This document shows, piece by piece, positions 1 to 8,647 of a stretch of 64,000 bases of DNA. Position 1 is the stretch's first letter. Each line of letters starts with the position of its first letter. The stretch covers positions 242,405 to 306,404 of the forward strand of contig JACKNX010000005.1 of assembly GCA_024234635.1 (NCBI GenBank). The letters are read 5' to 3'. Under the pieces are notes generated by a model, which saw only the letters and a program-made list of their open reading frames with translations, ran no database searches and was not told the origin of the DNA. A program made the translations under genes and the position numbers. The stretch comes from Pseudomonadales bacterium. GTDB lineage: Bacteria > Pseudomonadota > Gammaproteobacteria > Pseudomonadales > Azotimanducaceae.

Positions 1-432
1 AGCGACTTCCTGCTCGCCAACTCGCCGTTCTACCTGATGGCCCAGACCAACGGGCGTTACATGCTGGCCATGGAGCGATCCCTGAAGGCGGTGGGCATGG
101 ACCTGCCCCGCTGGCGCGTGCTCATGGTGCTGCATGAAAAAAGCCCGAGCACGGTTTCCGAGATCGCCTCACGCTCCGCGATGAAACTGTCCACGATGAC
201 CAAGGTGGCGCAGCGCCTGGCCAGGGAAGGGTTCGTCGAACTGTCCGCCAATCGCCAGGATGCGCGCAGCACCGACGTGCATCTGACCGCCAAGGGCGCC
301 GAAGCAGTCACCACGATACGTCTTGCCGCCAGTCGCGTGTTCCAGCGCGCGACCGGGGAATTCAGCGACGCGGACATCGCCACACTCAACCATCTGCTCC
401 TGCGGCTGGACGCGGGATTGCAGGAGCTCTGA
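1..432 (+). CDS. MarR-family transcriptional regulator (5' truncated by window edge)
   Basis: The reading frame is open from the first base and the first in-frame ATG is at 37, so the true start probably lies outside the window. The protein is a winged-helix MarR-type regulator: an N-terminal dimerisation helix, then a helix-turn-helix (SPSTVSEIASRSAMKLSTMT) and a wing with the typical DARSTDVHLTAKG segment (family: DxRxxxvxLTxxG). MarR proteins usually repress nearby catabolic or efflux genes and release DNA when they bind a small aromatic or acyl ligand. It is convergent with the thioesterase/flavoprotein pair at 501-2437, so its target is not obvious. Family call is firm; function is unknown. 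Confidence 0.85.
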   Translation, partial: SDFLLANSPFYLMAQTNGRYMLAMERSLKAVGMDLPRWRVLMVLHEKSPSTVSEIASRSAMKLSTMTKVAQRLAREGFVELSANRQDARSTDVHLTAKGAEAVTTIRLAASRVFQRATGEFSDADIATLNHLLLRLDAGLQEL

Positions 433-500
433 CGACACACGACCACAATGACATCAACGGCGCCCGGCGATCGCTGAACGCGCCCGCCCGCGTGTCTGCA

Positions 501-971
501 TTACTCGGCCGGGGCCTCACCCGTGGGCGCCCCCAGCAACTCGCGGATATCGTCCGGAATACGCAGCGCCTTCAGTTCCCCGTTGTCCTGGATCTGCGCA
601 TACACGCGCGTGGCCCTGCCGCGCGTGACCATCTGCTCGGCATTGGCATGCCGCGCCGAACAGTCCCAGGTGATGGTGGAACGGGTGATCTCCGCAAGCG
701 CAATGCGTGTGACGATCTTCTGCCCGTACGCCGCCGGACCCACGAAGTCGAACTGAATGCGCCCCATGACAAACGCGGTGCGGCCCTTGTCGATCATCTG
801 GTTCACGGGATAGCCCGCCTGCGCGAAAAACTCGTGCTCCGCGTCGTTGAACCACGCCAGCATGCGCGGGAAGTAGACCAGGCCGAAGGGATCCGACTCC
901 CCCCAGGCCACCGTGAGTTCGCGATAGTAGACAAGCATTTCGCAGTTCCGTTGATCGTTGTTGATTGCCAT
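501..971 (-). CDS. Acyl-CoA thioesterase, hotdog fold (4-hydroxybenzoyl-CoA thioesterase/YbgC-like)
   Basis: A 156-residue single hotdog-domain protein. The segment WGESDPFGLVYFPRML matches the family catalytic region (DxDxxGxxYxxxY/F), with the Asp expected to activate water on the acyl-CoA thioester. Such enzymes hydrolyse short, medium or aromatic acyl-CoAs in the cytoplasm. It lies 17 bp downstream of the flavoprotein oxidase gene on the same strand, so the two are probably co-transcribed. An internal ATG at 938 fits the family's usual N-terminus better and may be the real start. The substrate cannot be deduced. Confidence 0.8.
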   Translation of the reverse strand: MAINNDQRNCEMLVYYRELTVAWGESDPFGLVYFPRMLAWFNDAEHEFFAQAGYPVNQMIDKGRTAFVMGRIQFDFVGPAAYGQKIVTRIALAEITRSTITWDCSARHANAEQMVTRGRATRVYAQIQDNGELKALRIPDDIRELLGAPTGEAPAE

Positions 972-988
972 GGCCCGAAAGGGATCCC

Positions 989-2437
989 TCAGGCGGCATC
1001 CCAGCCTGGAAAACCATGGAAGCGTTGCCAGGGGTCGTACTTTTCCCGTACCGCGCCGAGGCGCTCCCAGGCAGTATCGGAGTAACAGGTAAGCACACGC
1101 TCCCGCGCCGCAAATCCATCGGTTTCGTTCACATAGCGACCTGCCGCGCCGCGCCCCATGACCTGGGTCATGTCCGCCAGCCAGGCATGATTGTCCGCAT
1201 CGTCAGCCGGATCTTTCCACACCGTGTAGGCACCGAGAAACGATCGCCCAATCCGGGAAAACGCCGCGTCGCCCGGCCCGCGGTTGTTGATGCGCGGGGA
1301 AATGAGCAGATGCGTACCCGGCGACGGCGCCTGCCCGAACAGGTCCACGGTGGCGGCGGCGGATGCCGGCAGGTCGTCCGTCCACACGGTCTCCACCGCG
1401 TAGCTGCCAAAACCGAGACCACGCGTGGCGTCCATGCTCTCGATGAAGGAGCGCTCCATGGAGCCGGGCACAAATTCCATGCGCGCCAGCGCCTGCGCCG
1501 CTTCTGGCGCGCGTGCATACGGCGTGAGCAGCCGCTTCGCCTCATCCGCCGATTGCGCGAATGCAGCAAACCGTACCACGGCCATCGGCCCGGCCGGGCC
1601 GCGCGCCATCAGCATCATCAGCTCCGTTTTGGCCGGCGCCGAGGCCCGCACACGCTCGAGCCAGCCGGCGGCATCACCCGCCGCGGTGACAGGGAATACA
1701 TAGGCACTGGCCACCACGTGGGTTGGCGCATCGTGCAGGCGAAGCCTGTACGCCGTGACCACGCCGGGGAAACCGGTGCCGCCGCCGCGCACCGCCCAGT
1801 AGAGATCGGGGTGGTCATCCGCGCTCACGGTGACGCGTTCGCCGGACGCCAGCACCACGTCGGCGGCAAGAATGTTCGCGCAGGCAATGCCGCCCCAGCT
1901 GTCGCCATTCACGCCAACGCCACCACCCAGCAGGTAGCCGCCCATCGGCACCGTCGCGCAGTGCGCGTAAGGAAAGGCAAAGCCCGCTGCGCCCAGGCGC
2001 TGGGCAAGGTTTCTGCTCCAGATGGCGGGCCCCACCCAGGCGGTACGCGCGGCCGCATCGATGTGCACGTCGCGCAACGCGCCGAGATCGAGCAGCATGC
2101 CGCCATCCCGCAGGAAGGCGCCACTGACATTGTGCCCACCGGAGCGCACCGCAACGCGCAGATTGTCGCGGATGGCAAGCTGCACGCAGGTAACAACTTC
2201 ATCCACGGACTGCGGACGCGCGATGACGTCCGGATAACGCGCATGTTTGTAGTTCTGCCAGGCAGCACCGGTTCGCCACGCTTCGTAATCCGGATCGTCC
2301 CGGTAGACCAGTCGGCGGCCGAAAGTATCTCCCCATACGGGCAACGGCGATTGCACCCGGCCGGCAGCACAACCGCCCAGCCAACCCATGGTGGTGGCCG
2401 TGGCCAGCAGCCCCCGCAGTGCCTGACGTCGATTCAT
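989..2437 (-). CDS. Exported FAD-linked oxidase, BBE (berberine-bridge-like) family
   Basis: A 482-residue PCMH-type flavoprotein. The N-terminus (MNRRQALRGLL) has a twin-arginine and then a perfect lipobox LGGC with Cys23, which suggests Tat export and lipidation. The FAD-binding domain contains VRSGGHNVSG, where His102 is the expected 8-alpha-histidyl FAD attachment site. AHCATVPMGG places Cys160 where bicovalent oxidases carry the 6-S-cysteinyl link. The C-terminus (YVNETD ... KYDPWQRFHGFPG) is a BBE domain. Relatives oxidise sugars, alkaloids or alcohols with oxygen. A TTG two codons upstream (2443) is also possible; I chose the ATG. Substrate unknown. Confidence 0.85.
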   Translation of the reverse strand: MNRRQALRGLLATATTMGWLGGCAAGRVQSPLPVWGDTFGRRLVYRDDPDYEAWRTGAAWQNYKHARYPDVIARPQSVDEVVTCVQLAIRDNLRVAVRSGGHNVSGAFLRDGGMLLDLGALRDVHIDAAARTAWVGPAIWSRNLAQRLGAAGFAFPYAHCATVPMGGYLLGGGVGVNGDSWGGIACANILAADVVLASGERVTVSADDHPDLYWAVRGGGTGFPGVVTAYRLRLHDAPTHVVASAYVFPVTAAGDAAGWLERVRASAPAKTELMMLMARGPAGPMAVVRFAAFAQSADEAKRLLTPYARAPEAAQALARMEFVPGSMERSFIESMDATRGLGFGSYAVETVWTDDLPASAAATVDLFGQAPSPGTHLLISPRINNRGPGDAAFSRIGRSFLGAYTVWKDPADDADNHAWLADMTQVMGRGAAGRYVNETDGFAARERVLTCYSDTAWERLGAVREKYDPWQRFHGFPGWDAA

Positions 2438-2509
2438 GGACAACGCGTCGATTCCAAGCGCAAAGAAACGCAGTGTACTACCTGAGCGGATGCCTCAGGA
2501 CGCCCCGCG

Positions 2510-2549
2510 ATCCGGGATGGTTCTGCGCTCATAACCGCGCCTCCCGGAT
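2510..2549. repeat. Inverted repeat in a divergent intergenic region
   Basis: The 8-bp arms ATCCGGGA (2510-2517) and TCCCGGAT (2542-2549) are separated by 24 bp. They lie between the divergent flavoprotein oxidase and the lipoprotein gene at 2658. This could be a regulator-binding site or a chance palindrome; nothing else supports a function. Confidence 0.3.
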
Positions 2550-2657
2550 GTACAGGCGAACCACAGGCGCATAGTCCTTTTTCGCCGCGCCATAATCGCG
2601 TGGCGACAATCCTGCGTACACTGCCGCGCTGTCGCCTGCCTTGCCCTGGAGCTACTC

Positions 2658-3152
2658 ATGACCGTATGGCGTCGCCTGCTTCCCCTGATGCCCGCGATAT
2701 GGCTCGTGGCCTGTACCGCGCAACCCGCTTCCCGCGAGGACGATGCCTTCTTCGCGGATCTGGTGCAGAGCCGCTATGCGCAACCGTTTCGCCAGGGCAA
2801 TCTCGATGCCTGGCTTGCTGCTTTCGCGGACGACGCCACTGCGCTGCATAACAGGCGACCGGCCGACAGCGGCAAGGTGGCCATCGAGGCATTTGGTCGC
2901 CTGGTGTTCACGACGTTCCGCGCGGAACGTTTCGAGTTGAAGGTGCGCGAGGTGCGACGCCAGGGGAACTGGGCGCTCACGCGCGGTGACTTTGCCTCTC
3001 ACCTGGTATTCCGCGACTCCGGCGAGTCCGCGCCATGGGGCGCTGAAACCGGCAAGTTTCTGCTTCTCTGGGAGCGCGGCGCCGACGGCGTGTGGCGCAT
3101 CGTCCTCGACATGGGCAATGCCGGCTCCGATCAGTTCGGAGACGGTCCATGA
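2658..3152 (+). CDS. Predicted lipoprotein with SnoaL/DUF4440-like domain
   Basis: A 164-residue protein with an N-terminal signal and lipobox (LVAC, Cys19), so probably anchored in a cell membrane facing the periplasm. The rest resembles the NTF2/SnoaL fold: an early helical region (RQGNLDAWLAAFADDATALHNRRP), then alternating strands and a closing WRIVLDMGN strand, as in DUF4440 proteins. Such domains bind or isomerise small hydrophobic molecules but often lack assigned activity. Its stop codon overlaps the start of the cytochrome gene at 3149 (ATGA), so the two are translationally coupled. Fold call is moderate; function unknown. Confidence 0.65.
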   Translation: MTVWRRLLPLMPAIWLVACTAQPASREDDAFFADLVQSRYAQPFRQGNLDAWLAAFADDATALHNRRPADSGKVAIEAFGRLVFTTFRAERFELKVREVRRQGNWALTRGDFASHLVFRDSGESAPWGAETGKFLLLWERGADGVWRIVLDMGNAGSDQFGDGP

Positions 3153-3802
3153 CCCGGTTGTGCACGCTGATCGCCTGCACTCTGCTGACGGGCGCCGCCA
3201 TCGCCCAGGACGGCCGTGAACTGTTCTTTTCCTGCGCGGGCTGTCATGGCGCCGATGGCGCCGGCGATCCCGCCAAGGGCGCGCCCAATCTCACAGGCCT
3301 GAGCGCGGTCTACGTCGCCCGCCAGATGCGCGCCTTTGCCACCGGCCGGCGCGGTGCGCACGCCGACGACTTCTTCGGCAGCCAGATGACGCTGATGGCG
3401 CCCATCTACGTGGATGCATCCTTTGCGCCGGACGACCGGCTGACGCCGCTCACGAACTTTGTCGCCGCACTGCCCTGGCGCTCCGCACCGTCGCGCTTCG
3501 ATGGCGACGCCGCACGCGGCGCAGCCGCCTGGGCAGCCTGCGCTACCTGCCACGGCGCGCGTGGCGAGGGCAATCCCGCGATGGCGGCGCCCCGCCTTGC
3601 CGGGGTATCGGACTGGTACCTGGTGCGGCAGTTCAACAACTACCGCACCGGTATCCGCGGCGCGACACCGGGCGATATGGACGGTCTGGTCATGGCTGCC
3701 ACGGCACGGGGCGCCAGTCTGGGTGACAGCGACCTGGCCGATATCGCCGCCTGGCTTGTGACGCAGGTGCCCGTCGACGACACTGGCACGCCAATCCAGT
3801 AA
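3149..3802 (+). CDS. Dihaem c-type cytochrome (cytochrome c4-like)
   Basis: A 217-residue exported protein with a Sec signal peptide (MTRLCTLIACTLLTGAAIAQ) and two class I cytochrome c domains. Each carries a haem motif: CAGCH near residue 28 and CATCH near residue 131. The layout resembles cytochrome c4, a periplasmic electron shuttle to terminal oxidases. I chose the ATG at 3149, which overlaps the upstream stop, because it starts the signal peptide; the frame remains open further upstream. A second dihaem cytochrome, a more standard c4, is at 29363-29995. Neighbours suggest it takes electrons from a periplasmic oxidation linked to this locus. Confidence 0.88.
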   Translation: MTRLCTLIACTLLTGAAIAQDGRELFFSCAGCHGADGAGDPAKGAPNLTGLSAVYVARQMRAFATGRRGAHADDFFGSQMTLMAPIYVDASFAPDDRLTPLTNFVAALPWRSAPSRFDGDAARGAAAWAACATCHGARGEGNPAMAAPRLAGVSDWYLVRQFNNYRTGIRGATPGDMDGLVMAATARGASLGDSDLADIAAWLVTQVPVDDTGTPIQ

Positions 3803-3818
3803 CTGACGGGAGATCACA

Positions 3819-4238
3819 ATGGCGAAAGCCCAGGTTGTAAAACAGATCAAGGCACCGGCGGATGCCGTATGGGCCGCGCTCAGCAACTTCTCCGGCATCA
3901 AGGTCGGCGGCCCGATCAGTTCCATTGCCTATGAAGGCGAGGGCGTCGGCATGGTGCGTACCATCGGCATGGGCGGCGGCCTGGTGGTGGAACGCCTTGA
4001 CGTACACGATGCCGTACAGCGCAAGTTCGCCTACTCCATCATCAACGAAGACTGCGCGCTGCCGTTCTCCAACTACTCCGCGGCGGTAAGCATTGCCGAC
4101 AACGGCGACGGCACCAGCACGGTGGACTGGACCGGCACCTTCGACGCCCGCGGCGTACCTGAGGAAGACGCCATCAAGGTGGCCACCGGCATCTACGCCG
4201 GCGCCATCAAGGGTGCCCAGGTCGCACTGGAAAAGTAG
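3819..4238 (+). CDS. SRPBCC (START/polyketide-cyclase-like) family protein
   Basis: A 139-residue cytoplasmic protein with the hallmark N-terminus of the SRPBCC helix-grip fold (VVKQIKAPADAVWAALSNFSGI), a glycine-rich strand (GVGMVRTIGMGG) and a long C-terminal helix ending the domain. These proteins form a deep hydrophobic pocket that binds lipids, polyketides or aromatic ligands. It starts 16 bp after the dihaem cytochrome gene and looks like the third gene of one operon. No signal peptide is present, unlike its two partners. Ligand and function unknown. Confidence 0.8.
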   Translation: MAKAQVVKQIKAPADAVWAALSNFSGIKVGGPISSIAYEGEGVGMVRTIGMGGGLVVERLDVHDAVQRKFAYSIINEDCALPFSNYSAAVSIADNGDGTSTVDWTGTFDARGVPEEDAIKVATGIYAGAIKGAQVALEK

Positions 4239-4269
4239 TCCGTCGATCCACGCTGTCGTCCGCCAGCCG

Positions 4270-5247
4270 TCATTCGCTGGCGGGCAACAACGCGAGATGC
4301 CGCAACATCGCCACGAACTGCCGCAGACGCGCCTCGCGATAAGCGTCGGTATCCATGTCACGGTAGTCGTAGAAACCCTGGCCGTCGCGTAGTCCGTTGC
4401 GCCCTTCCTGCATGTTCCTGGCAACGATGTCCGGCAGCGCGTAACGCTGCGCATCCACCGCGCCCTGCAGGTACCGGGAGGCGTAGTAAAGGATGTCGCC
4501 ACCGCCCCAGTCGATGAACTCCAGCAGGCCCAGCACCGCAAACCGCAGGCCAAAGCCCACGCGCACGGCCTTGTCGATTTCCTCGGCGGTGCCGACACCT
4601 TCCTCCACCATGCGGGCAGCCTCGTTCATCACCAGGGCCTGCAGACGGGGTACGACATAGCCTGGCGCCGCGCCCATGCGGGTGGCCACCTTGCCGATGG
4701 ACTCGAGGACGGCGGCGAGCCGGTCGACGACCGCCGCGGAGGTCTGCCTGCCGTAGCTGAGTTCCACCAGCGGCATCAGGTGGGCGGGATTGAGCCAGTG
4801 TGCGTTGAGGAAGCGTTCCGGCCTGTCGACGCCATCCGCCAGCGTATCCACCAGCAGCGTGGACGTGGTGGAGGCGATGCAGCACGTTGCGGGCACCAGG
4901 GGCGTCAACCACGCGAACACGTCGCGCTTGACCGCCAGCACTTCCGGCACTGCTTCGAAAACGAGCGTTGCTCCCGCAAGCGCTGATGCCGCCCCGGCCA
5001 GGGGATGCACCATGACACGCTCCCGCACGCGCCCGCTGTCGGCAACCAGCTGCTCGCGCGCAAGGAAGTCGAGATCCACCGACAACCGCTGCCGGATCCC
5101 GTGCGCCAGCGTGTCAAACGCCATCGCCTCCCGCGGTCGCGCATCGATGAGACGAACGGCGACGCCGGCCATCGCGAAGGCGAGCGCGATGCCTTCGCCC
5201 ATGCGCCCCGCACCGACCACGGCAATCCATGCCGGTCGGCTACTCAT
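4270..5247 (-). CDS. 3-hydroxyacyl-CoA dehydrogenase family protein
   Basis: A 325-residue NAD-dependent dehydrogenase. Residues 9-17 form the dinucleotide-binding loop (VVGAGRMGEG; GxGxxG). The mid region NAHWLNPAHLMPLVE carries the His and Glu used by 3-hydroxyacyl-CoA dehydrogenases. The C-terminal helical domain (GYVVPRLQALVMNEAARMVEEGV) is typical of 3-hydroxybutyryl-CoA, L-gulonate and carnitine dehydrogenases. It overlaps the opine-dehydrogenase-like gene by 4 bp (ATGA) and is the last gene of a leftward operon that also encodes a TonB receptor and an acyl-CoA ligase. A role in beta-oxidation-like oxidation of the locus substrate is inferred. Confidence 0.85.
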   Translation of the reverse strand: MSSRPAWIAVVGAGRMGEGIALAFAMAGVAVRLIDARPREAMAFDTLAHGIRQRLSVDLDFLAREQLVADSGRVRERVMVHPLAGAASALAGATLVFEAVPEVLAVKRDVFAWLTPLVPATCCIASTTSTLLVDTLADGVDRPERFLNAHWLNPAHLMPLVELSYGRQTSAAVVDRLAAVLESIGKVATRMGAAPGYVVPRLQALVMNEAARMVEEGVGTAEEIDKAVRVGFGLRFAVLGLLEFIDWGGGDILYYASRYLQGAVDAQRYALPDIVARNMQEGRNGLRDGQGFYDYRDMDTDAYREARLRQFVAMLRHLALLPASE

Positions 5248-6329
5248 GCCGCGTAGCCGCGCGCGAGCAGGTCCGACAATGCCTCGCGCGAAAGCGCATT
5301 CAGGCCGAGCGATTCAAAGGTCCGGCCTTCCGAGTAGAGATCTCGCCCAACGGCTGCAGAAGCGATGGCCAGCAAACCAGATGCCACCGGCGTTGGCGTG
5401 CCGTTGTAGCGTCCAGCGGAAACGAGCAGCGACAGACCCAGGCGCGTGTCTTCCAGCATGTACCGGTGCGTGTAGAGGTCGATGTGCTCGCGCCAGTCAC
5501 CGCTGTCCGTGAGCCGGTCGTGCGCGCCGCGCCCGTACATCCACTCCTCGCCTTCCTTCGCGTAGTGATGGGCCAGGGGAAAGTGCGGCGCGCGATAACC
5601 GAACGCCTCACGGATGGCCATGCGCTCCGCATCCAGCGCATCAGTGACAGCGCGGATGGCCGGTTGCGTGCCTTCGTTATGGATGTCCCAGTGGGGAAAG
5701 TGCTGCAGGGGTCCCGCGTTCATCAGGATGAGCGGCGGGTGAATGATGGGGCCGGCATTCATCAGCGCCCCGGACAGGGCATCCTCTATCGGCTCGATGG
5801 CGGGATACGCCTCGCGAATGACCGCCAGCGCGAACTCGCTGCGCGCGGACGGCCAGATACCCGTCGGCAGCCGCTTGCCATAGCCACTGATGACAATTTC
5901 CCGCGGGCCGTGTTTGCGTGTGAGATACGGCAGTGTGCCTGTCTCGCCAAAGCAGACGCGGGCTGGATTGCCGGCAGCCCTGATGGCGCGGGCGAACAGC
6001 ACCGAACCGAACGTACCAGGCGGGAGAAACACCACCTGGTCATCTTCGAAACAGGGCGCCATCAACGGCGCCAGTGCCTCGTGCGTGGTGGCCGGCAGCG
6101 GCGCGACGATGAGCGCCGCGCCGCGCATGGCTGTCGCGAGGTCATCCGTCACCACCGCGATGGCGACGTTTCGCGCCCCCCGGTAGTCCCGCACGTGAAT
6201 ACCGTGCTCGCGAACAGGCGCCAGCGCATCGCCATCACGCCGCCACAGACGCACGCGATGTCCGTTCTCGGACAATTGGGCAGCCGCTGCGTAACAGCCG
6301 TGCCCACCTCCGATGACTGCGATGTCCAT
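5244..6329 (-). CDS. NAD(P)-dependent opine (octopine/nopaline) dehydrogenase family protein
   Basis: A 361-residue protein with an N-terminal Rossmann fold (MDIAVIGGGHGCYAAAAQLSENGH) and a C-terminal domain of the octopine/nopaline dehydrogenase type. The segment NAGPIIHPPLILMNAGPLQHF is characteristic of that family. Known members reductively condense an amino acid with a 2-oxo acid, or run the reverse oxidation. It sits between a TonB receptor (45 bp upstream) and a 3-hydroxyacyl-CoA dehydrogenase (4-bp overlap), which is not a usual opine setting. It may act on an amino-conjugated substrate, or on an unrelated hydroxy acid. Family call is good; reaction unknown. Confidence 0.8.
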   Translation of the reverse strand: MDIAVIGGGHGCYAAAAQLSENGHRVRLWRRDGDALAPVREHGIHVRDYRGARNVAIAVVTDDLATAMRGAALIVAPLPATTHEALAPLMAPCFEDDQVVFLPPGTFGSVLFARAIRAAGNPARVCFGETGTLPYLTRKHGPREIVISGYGKRLPTGIWPSARSEFALAVIREAYPAIEPIEDALSGALMNAGPIIHPPLILMNAGPLQHFPHWDIHNEGTQPAIRAVTDALDAERMAIREAFGYRAPHFPLAHHYAKEGEEWMYGRGAHDRLTDSGDWREHIDLYTHRYMLEDTRLGLSLLVSAGRYNGTPTPVASGLLAIASAAVGRDLYSEGRTFESLGLNALSREALSDLLARGYAA

Positions 6330-6374
6330 TCCGCCTCCCGGGCGCTGCCGGCGTGTTGACCGGCAGGCGTTGAT

Positions 6375-8612
6375 TCAGAACTTCATGCCAAGCGTCAGGC
6401 CGAATTCGCGGGGGCGACCCGGATACGCTTCCACGGCCGCGCCGAGGCCCGGGAAGAAATCCACCGGGCTGGTGAAAATCACTTCCGAGTAGTACTCGTC
6501 ACCACAGTTACGGCACCACAGCGACACGGAATAGCGATCGTCCGGGGACCGCAGCGCAAGCTGCGCATTCACCAGCCGCATCGAGCGCTGCACGAAACCG
6601 GTGGTCGGATCGCCGTTCACGCCATGCTTGTCGCGATACACCATGCCGCCGTGCGCGGCGAACATCCAGCCGCTGGAGCCCACGGGGATTTCGTAGTCGA
6701 GATTGAGGCTCGCCGAGTAGTCAGGCGCCCAGGGCAGCTCCTCACCGGCTATCGGACCGCTGCCGAGATTGGTGCCCGACCCGTACTCCGTATCCAGGCC
6801 CAGCAGACCAACACTCACCGTCAGACTGTCCGTCGGCGCGTACAGCACTTCGATTTCAATGCCGTCGGTGGAGGCGCTTTCGCCATTGCGCACCAGGAAC
6901 AGCGGCGGCGCGAAGATCTGGCTCTGGATGTCGTCGTACTCGGTCTGGAAATAAGCCACCGAATAGCGCAGCCGCTCGTACTCGCCCTTGATGCCAATTT
7001 CCCAATGATCCACGGTTTCCTTGTCGAAGGTCGGTTCCGCCGGCGCGGGATTCGGGTTGAACGGCGTCACCGCTTCACCCGCCGCTTCGCGCGCCAGGTT
7101 GATGCCACCGGCCTTGTAGCCGGTGCTGTAGGTGGCGTAGCCGGTGAGGTTGTCCGTGAAGTCGTAGCTGGCGCTCAGCGTGTAGATCGGCTCGCTTTCG
7201 TCGATGTCCGCATCGAAGGCCGGATTCACGAACGTGAGCACGATGTTGTTGGGTTGCTGGAAGCGTCCCTTGCCGTCCTTCTCTTCCTTGTTCAGCCGCA
7301 CCCCGGCGGTGAGATCGAAGCGGTCGTTGACGTGAAAAATGGCATGCGCGAATCCGGCATAGGTCGTGGCGTCCTGACTGAGGTTGTCGATAACCCCGAG
7401 ACCCGGCTGCGGGTTGAGGAACGGCGGGAAGTAGGCTCCCGCCTGCGACTGCCAGGTGAAGATCCGCTCACGGTCGATCTGTTCGTCCGCGAAGTACGCG
7501 CCCACCGTCCAGTCGACCTTGCCGGCGGTGCCGGCAAGCCGCAGCTCCTGCGAGAAGTTGCTCAGGTCCACTTCCTCGTCGATGACCAGGATATCCGCGC
7601 CCGTGAAATCGCCGTCCGTGGAGGACTCCGTGGTGTAGTCGCGGTACGAGGTGATGGACGTCAGCGTCATCGTGTCGTTTATGTCCCAGTTGATCTCGGC
7701 GGCAAAACCGAAGTCGTCAGTGTCCTGGGTGTTGTCGTCGTTGATGGCGGTCTTCAGGCGATCCGGGTTCGGCGGTGAGATGACGGTGCTGTTGAACGCG
7801 CTGGCGAAGAACTGCAACGGGCCAGTGAACGGGCCGTCCGCGATGCGCACGGTGGCGCAGCAGTTTTCGTCCATGGCGTTGTAGTCGGCGGTGAGATTGA
7901 TGTTCAGGTTGTCGTTCACCTCCATGCCGAACTGCGCGCGCACCAGTTGACGCGACTTGTCATTCTGATCGTCCGGCGCGCCGGTGTTGTCGATCCAGCC
8001 ATCACCTTCCGTCGCCTGTGCGGCTATGCGGAACGCCGCCCGATCGCTCACCGGCAGGTTCAGCACCCCACCCAGGCGGAAGGTGCCGTAGTTGGCGGCG
8101 GAGAGCTCCACACTGCCTTCGAACGCGTCCGGGTCGGGGCGATTGGTGATGATATGCAGAACACCCGCTGTGGCGTTTTTGCCGAACAGCGTGCCTTGCG
8201 GCCCTTTCAGGATTTCCACCCGATCGATGTCCACGAGGTCCGTGATTGCCGCGCCGGAACGGGAGCGGTACACGCCGTCGACAAAGGCGGCCACGGCGGA
8301 CTCGATGCCCAGCTGGAAGTTGGGTGAGCCAAACCCACGCAACCGGAACGCCGCCCCCTGACCTACCGAACCCGTGGAGGTGATGAACAGCGATGGCTCC
8401 ACCGACGCCAGGTCCTGCACATCGTGCACCTGCATGGCCTGCAGCGATTCGCCGCTCATGGCGGTAACGGAAAACGGCACGTCCTGCAGCGACTGTTCCC
8501 GCTTCTGCGCGGTGACGACAATCTCCTCCAGCGCACCCTCTGCCCGCACATTGGCCGCCACCAACACGCAGGGCGCAAGCAGCGTGACCAGGGATAAGCG
8601 GATTGGCTTCAT
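6375..8612 (-). CDS. TonB-dependent outer-membrane receptor
   Basis: About 745 residues. A Sec signal peptide (MKPIRLSLVTLLAPC...RAE) is followed by a TonB-box-like stretch (EEIVVTAQKREQSLQDVPFSV), a plug domain (VHDVQDLASVEPSLFI; RGFGSPNF; LKGPQGTLFGKNATAGVLHI) and a 22-strand-type barrel ending in Phe. It imports a substrate across the outer membrane using TonB/ExbBD energy. The ATG at 8612 has a good ribosome-binding site (GGGAGAGAG) and begins the signal peptide; an upstream in-frame start at 8651 would overlap the ligase gene. The sequence type is common in aquatic and steroid- or polyaromatic-degrading proteobacteria, so a non-siderophore substrate is plausible. Confidence 0.93.
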   Translation of the reverse strand: MKPIRLSLVTLLAPCVLVAANVRAEGALEEIVVTAQKREQSLQDVPFSVTAMSGESLQAMQVHDVQDLASVEPSLFITSTGSVGQGAAFRLRGFGSPNFQLGIESAVAAFVDGVYRSRSGAAITDLVDIDRVEILKGPQGTLFGKNATAGVLHIITNRPDPDAFEGSVELSAANYGTFRLGGVLNLPVSDRAAFRIAAQATEGDGWIDNTGAPDDQNDKSRQLVRAQFGMEVNDNLNINLTADYNAMDENCCATVRIADGPFTGPLQFFASAFNSTVISPPNPDRLKTAINDDNTQDTDDFGFAAEINWDINDTMTLTSITSYRDYTTESSTDGDFTGADILVIDEEVDLSNFSQELRLAGTAGKVDWTVGAYFADEQIDRERIFTWQSQAGAYFPPFLNPQPGLGVIDNLSQDATTYAGFAHAIFHVNDRFDLTAGVRLNKEEKDGKGRFQQPNNIVLTFVNPAFDADIDESEPIYTLSASYDFTDNLTGYATYSTGYKAGGINLAREAAGEAVTPFNPNPAPAEPTFDKETVDHWEIGIKGEYERLRYSVAYFQTEYDDIQSQIFAPPLFLVRNGESASTDGIEIEVLYAPTDSLTVSVGLLGLDTEYGSGTNLGSGPIAGEELPWAPDYSASLNLDYEIPVGSSGWMFAAHGGMVYRDKHGVNGDPTTGFVQRSMRLVNAQLALRSPDDRYSVSLWCRNCGDEYYSEVIFTSPVDFFPGLGAAVEAYPGRPREFGLTLGMKF

Positions 8613-8647
8613 GAACTCTCTCCCAGATTTGTAGACGGTAGCTGCCG

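Noticed and set aside
965..2485. Long opposite-strand ORF over the FAD oxidase
   Set aside because: It has low-complexity Arg/His-rich composition typical of antisense frames in high-GC DNA, with no domain. The same applies to the other long antisense frames over the TonB, polA and coxA genes.
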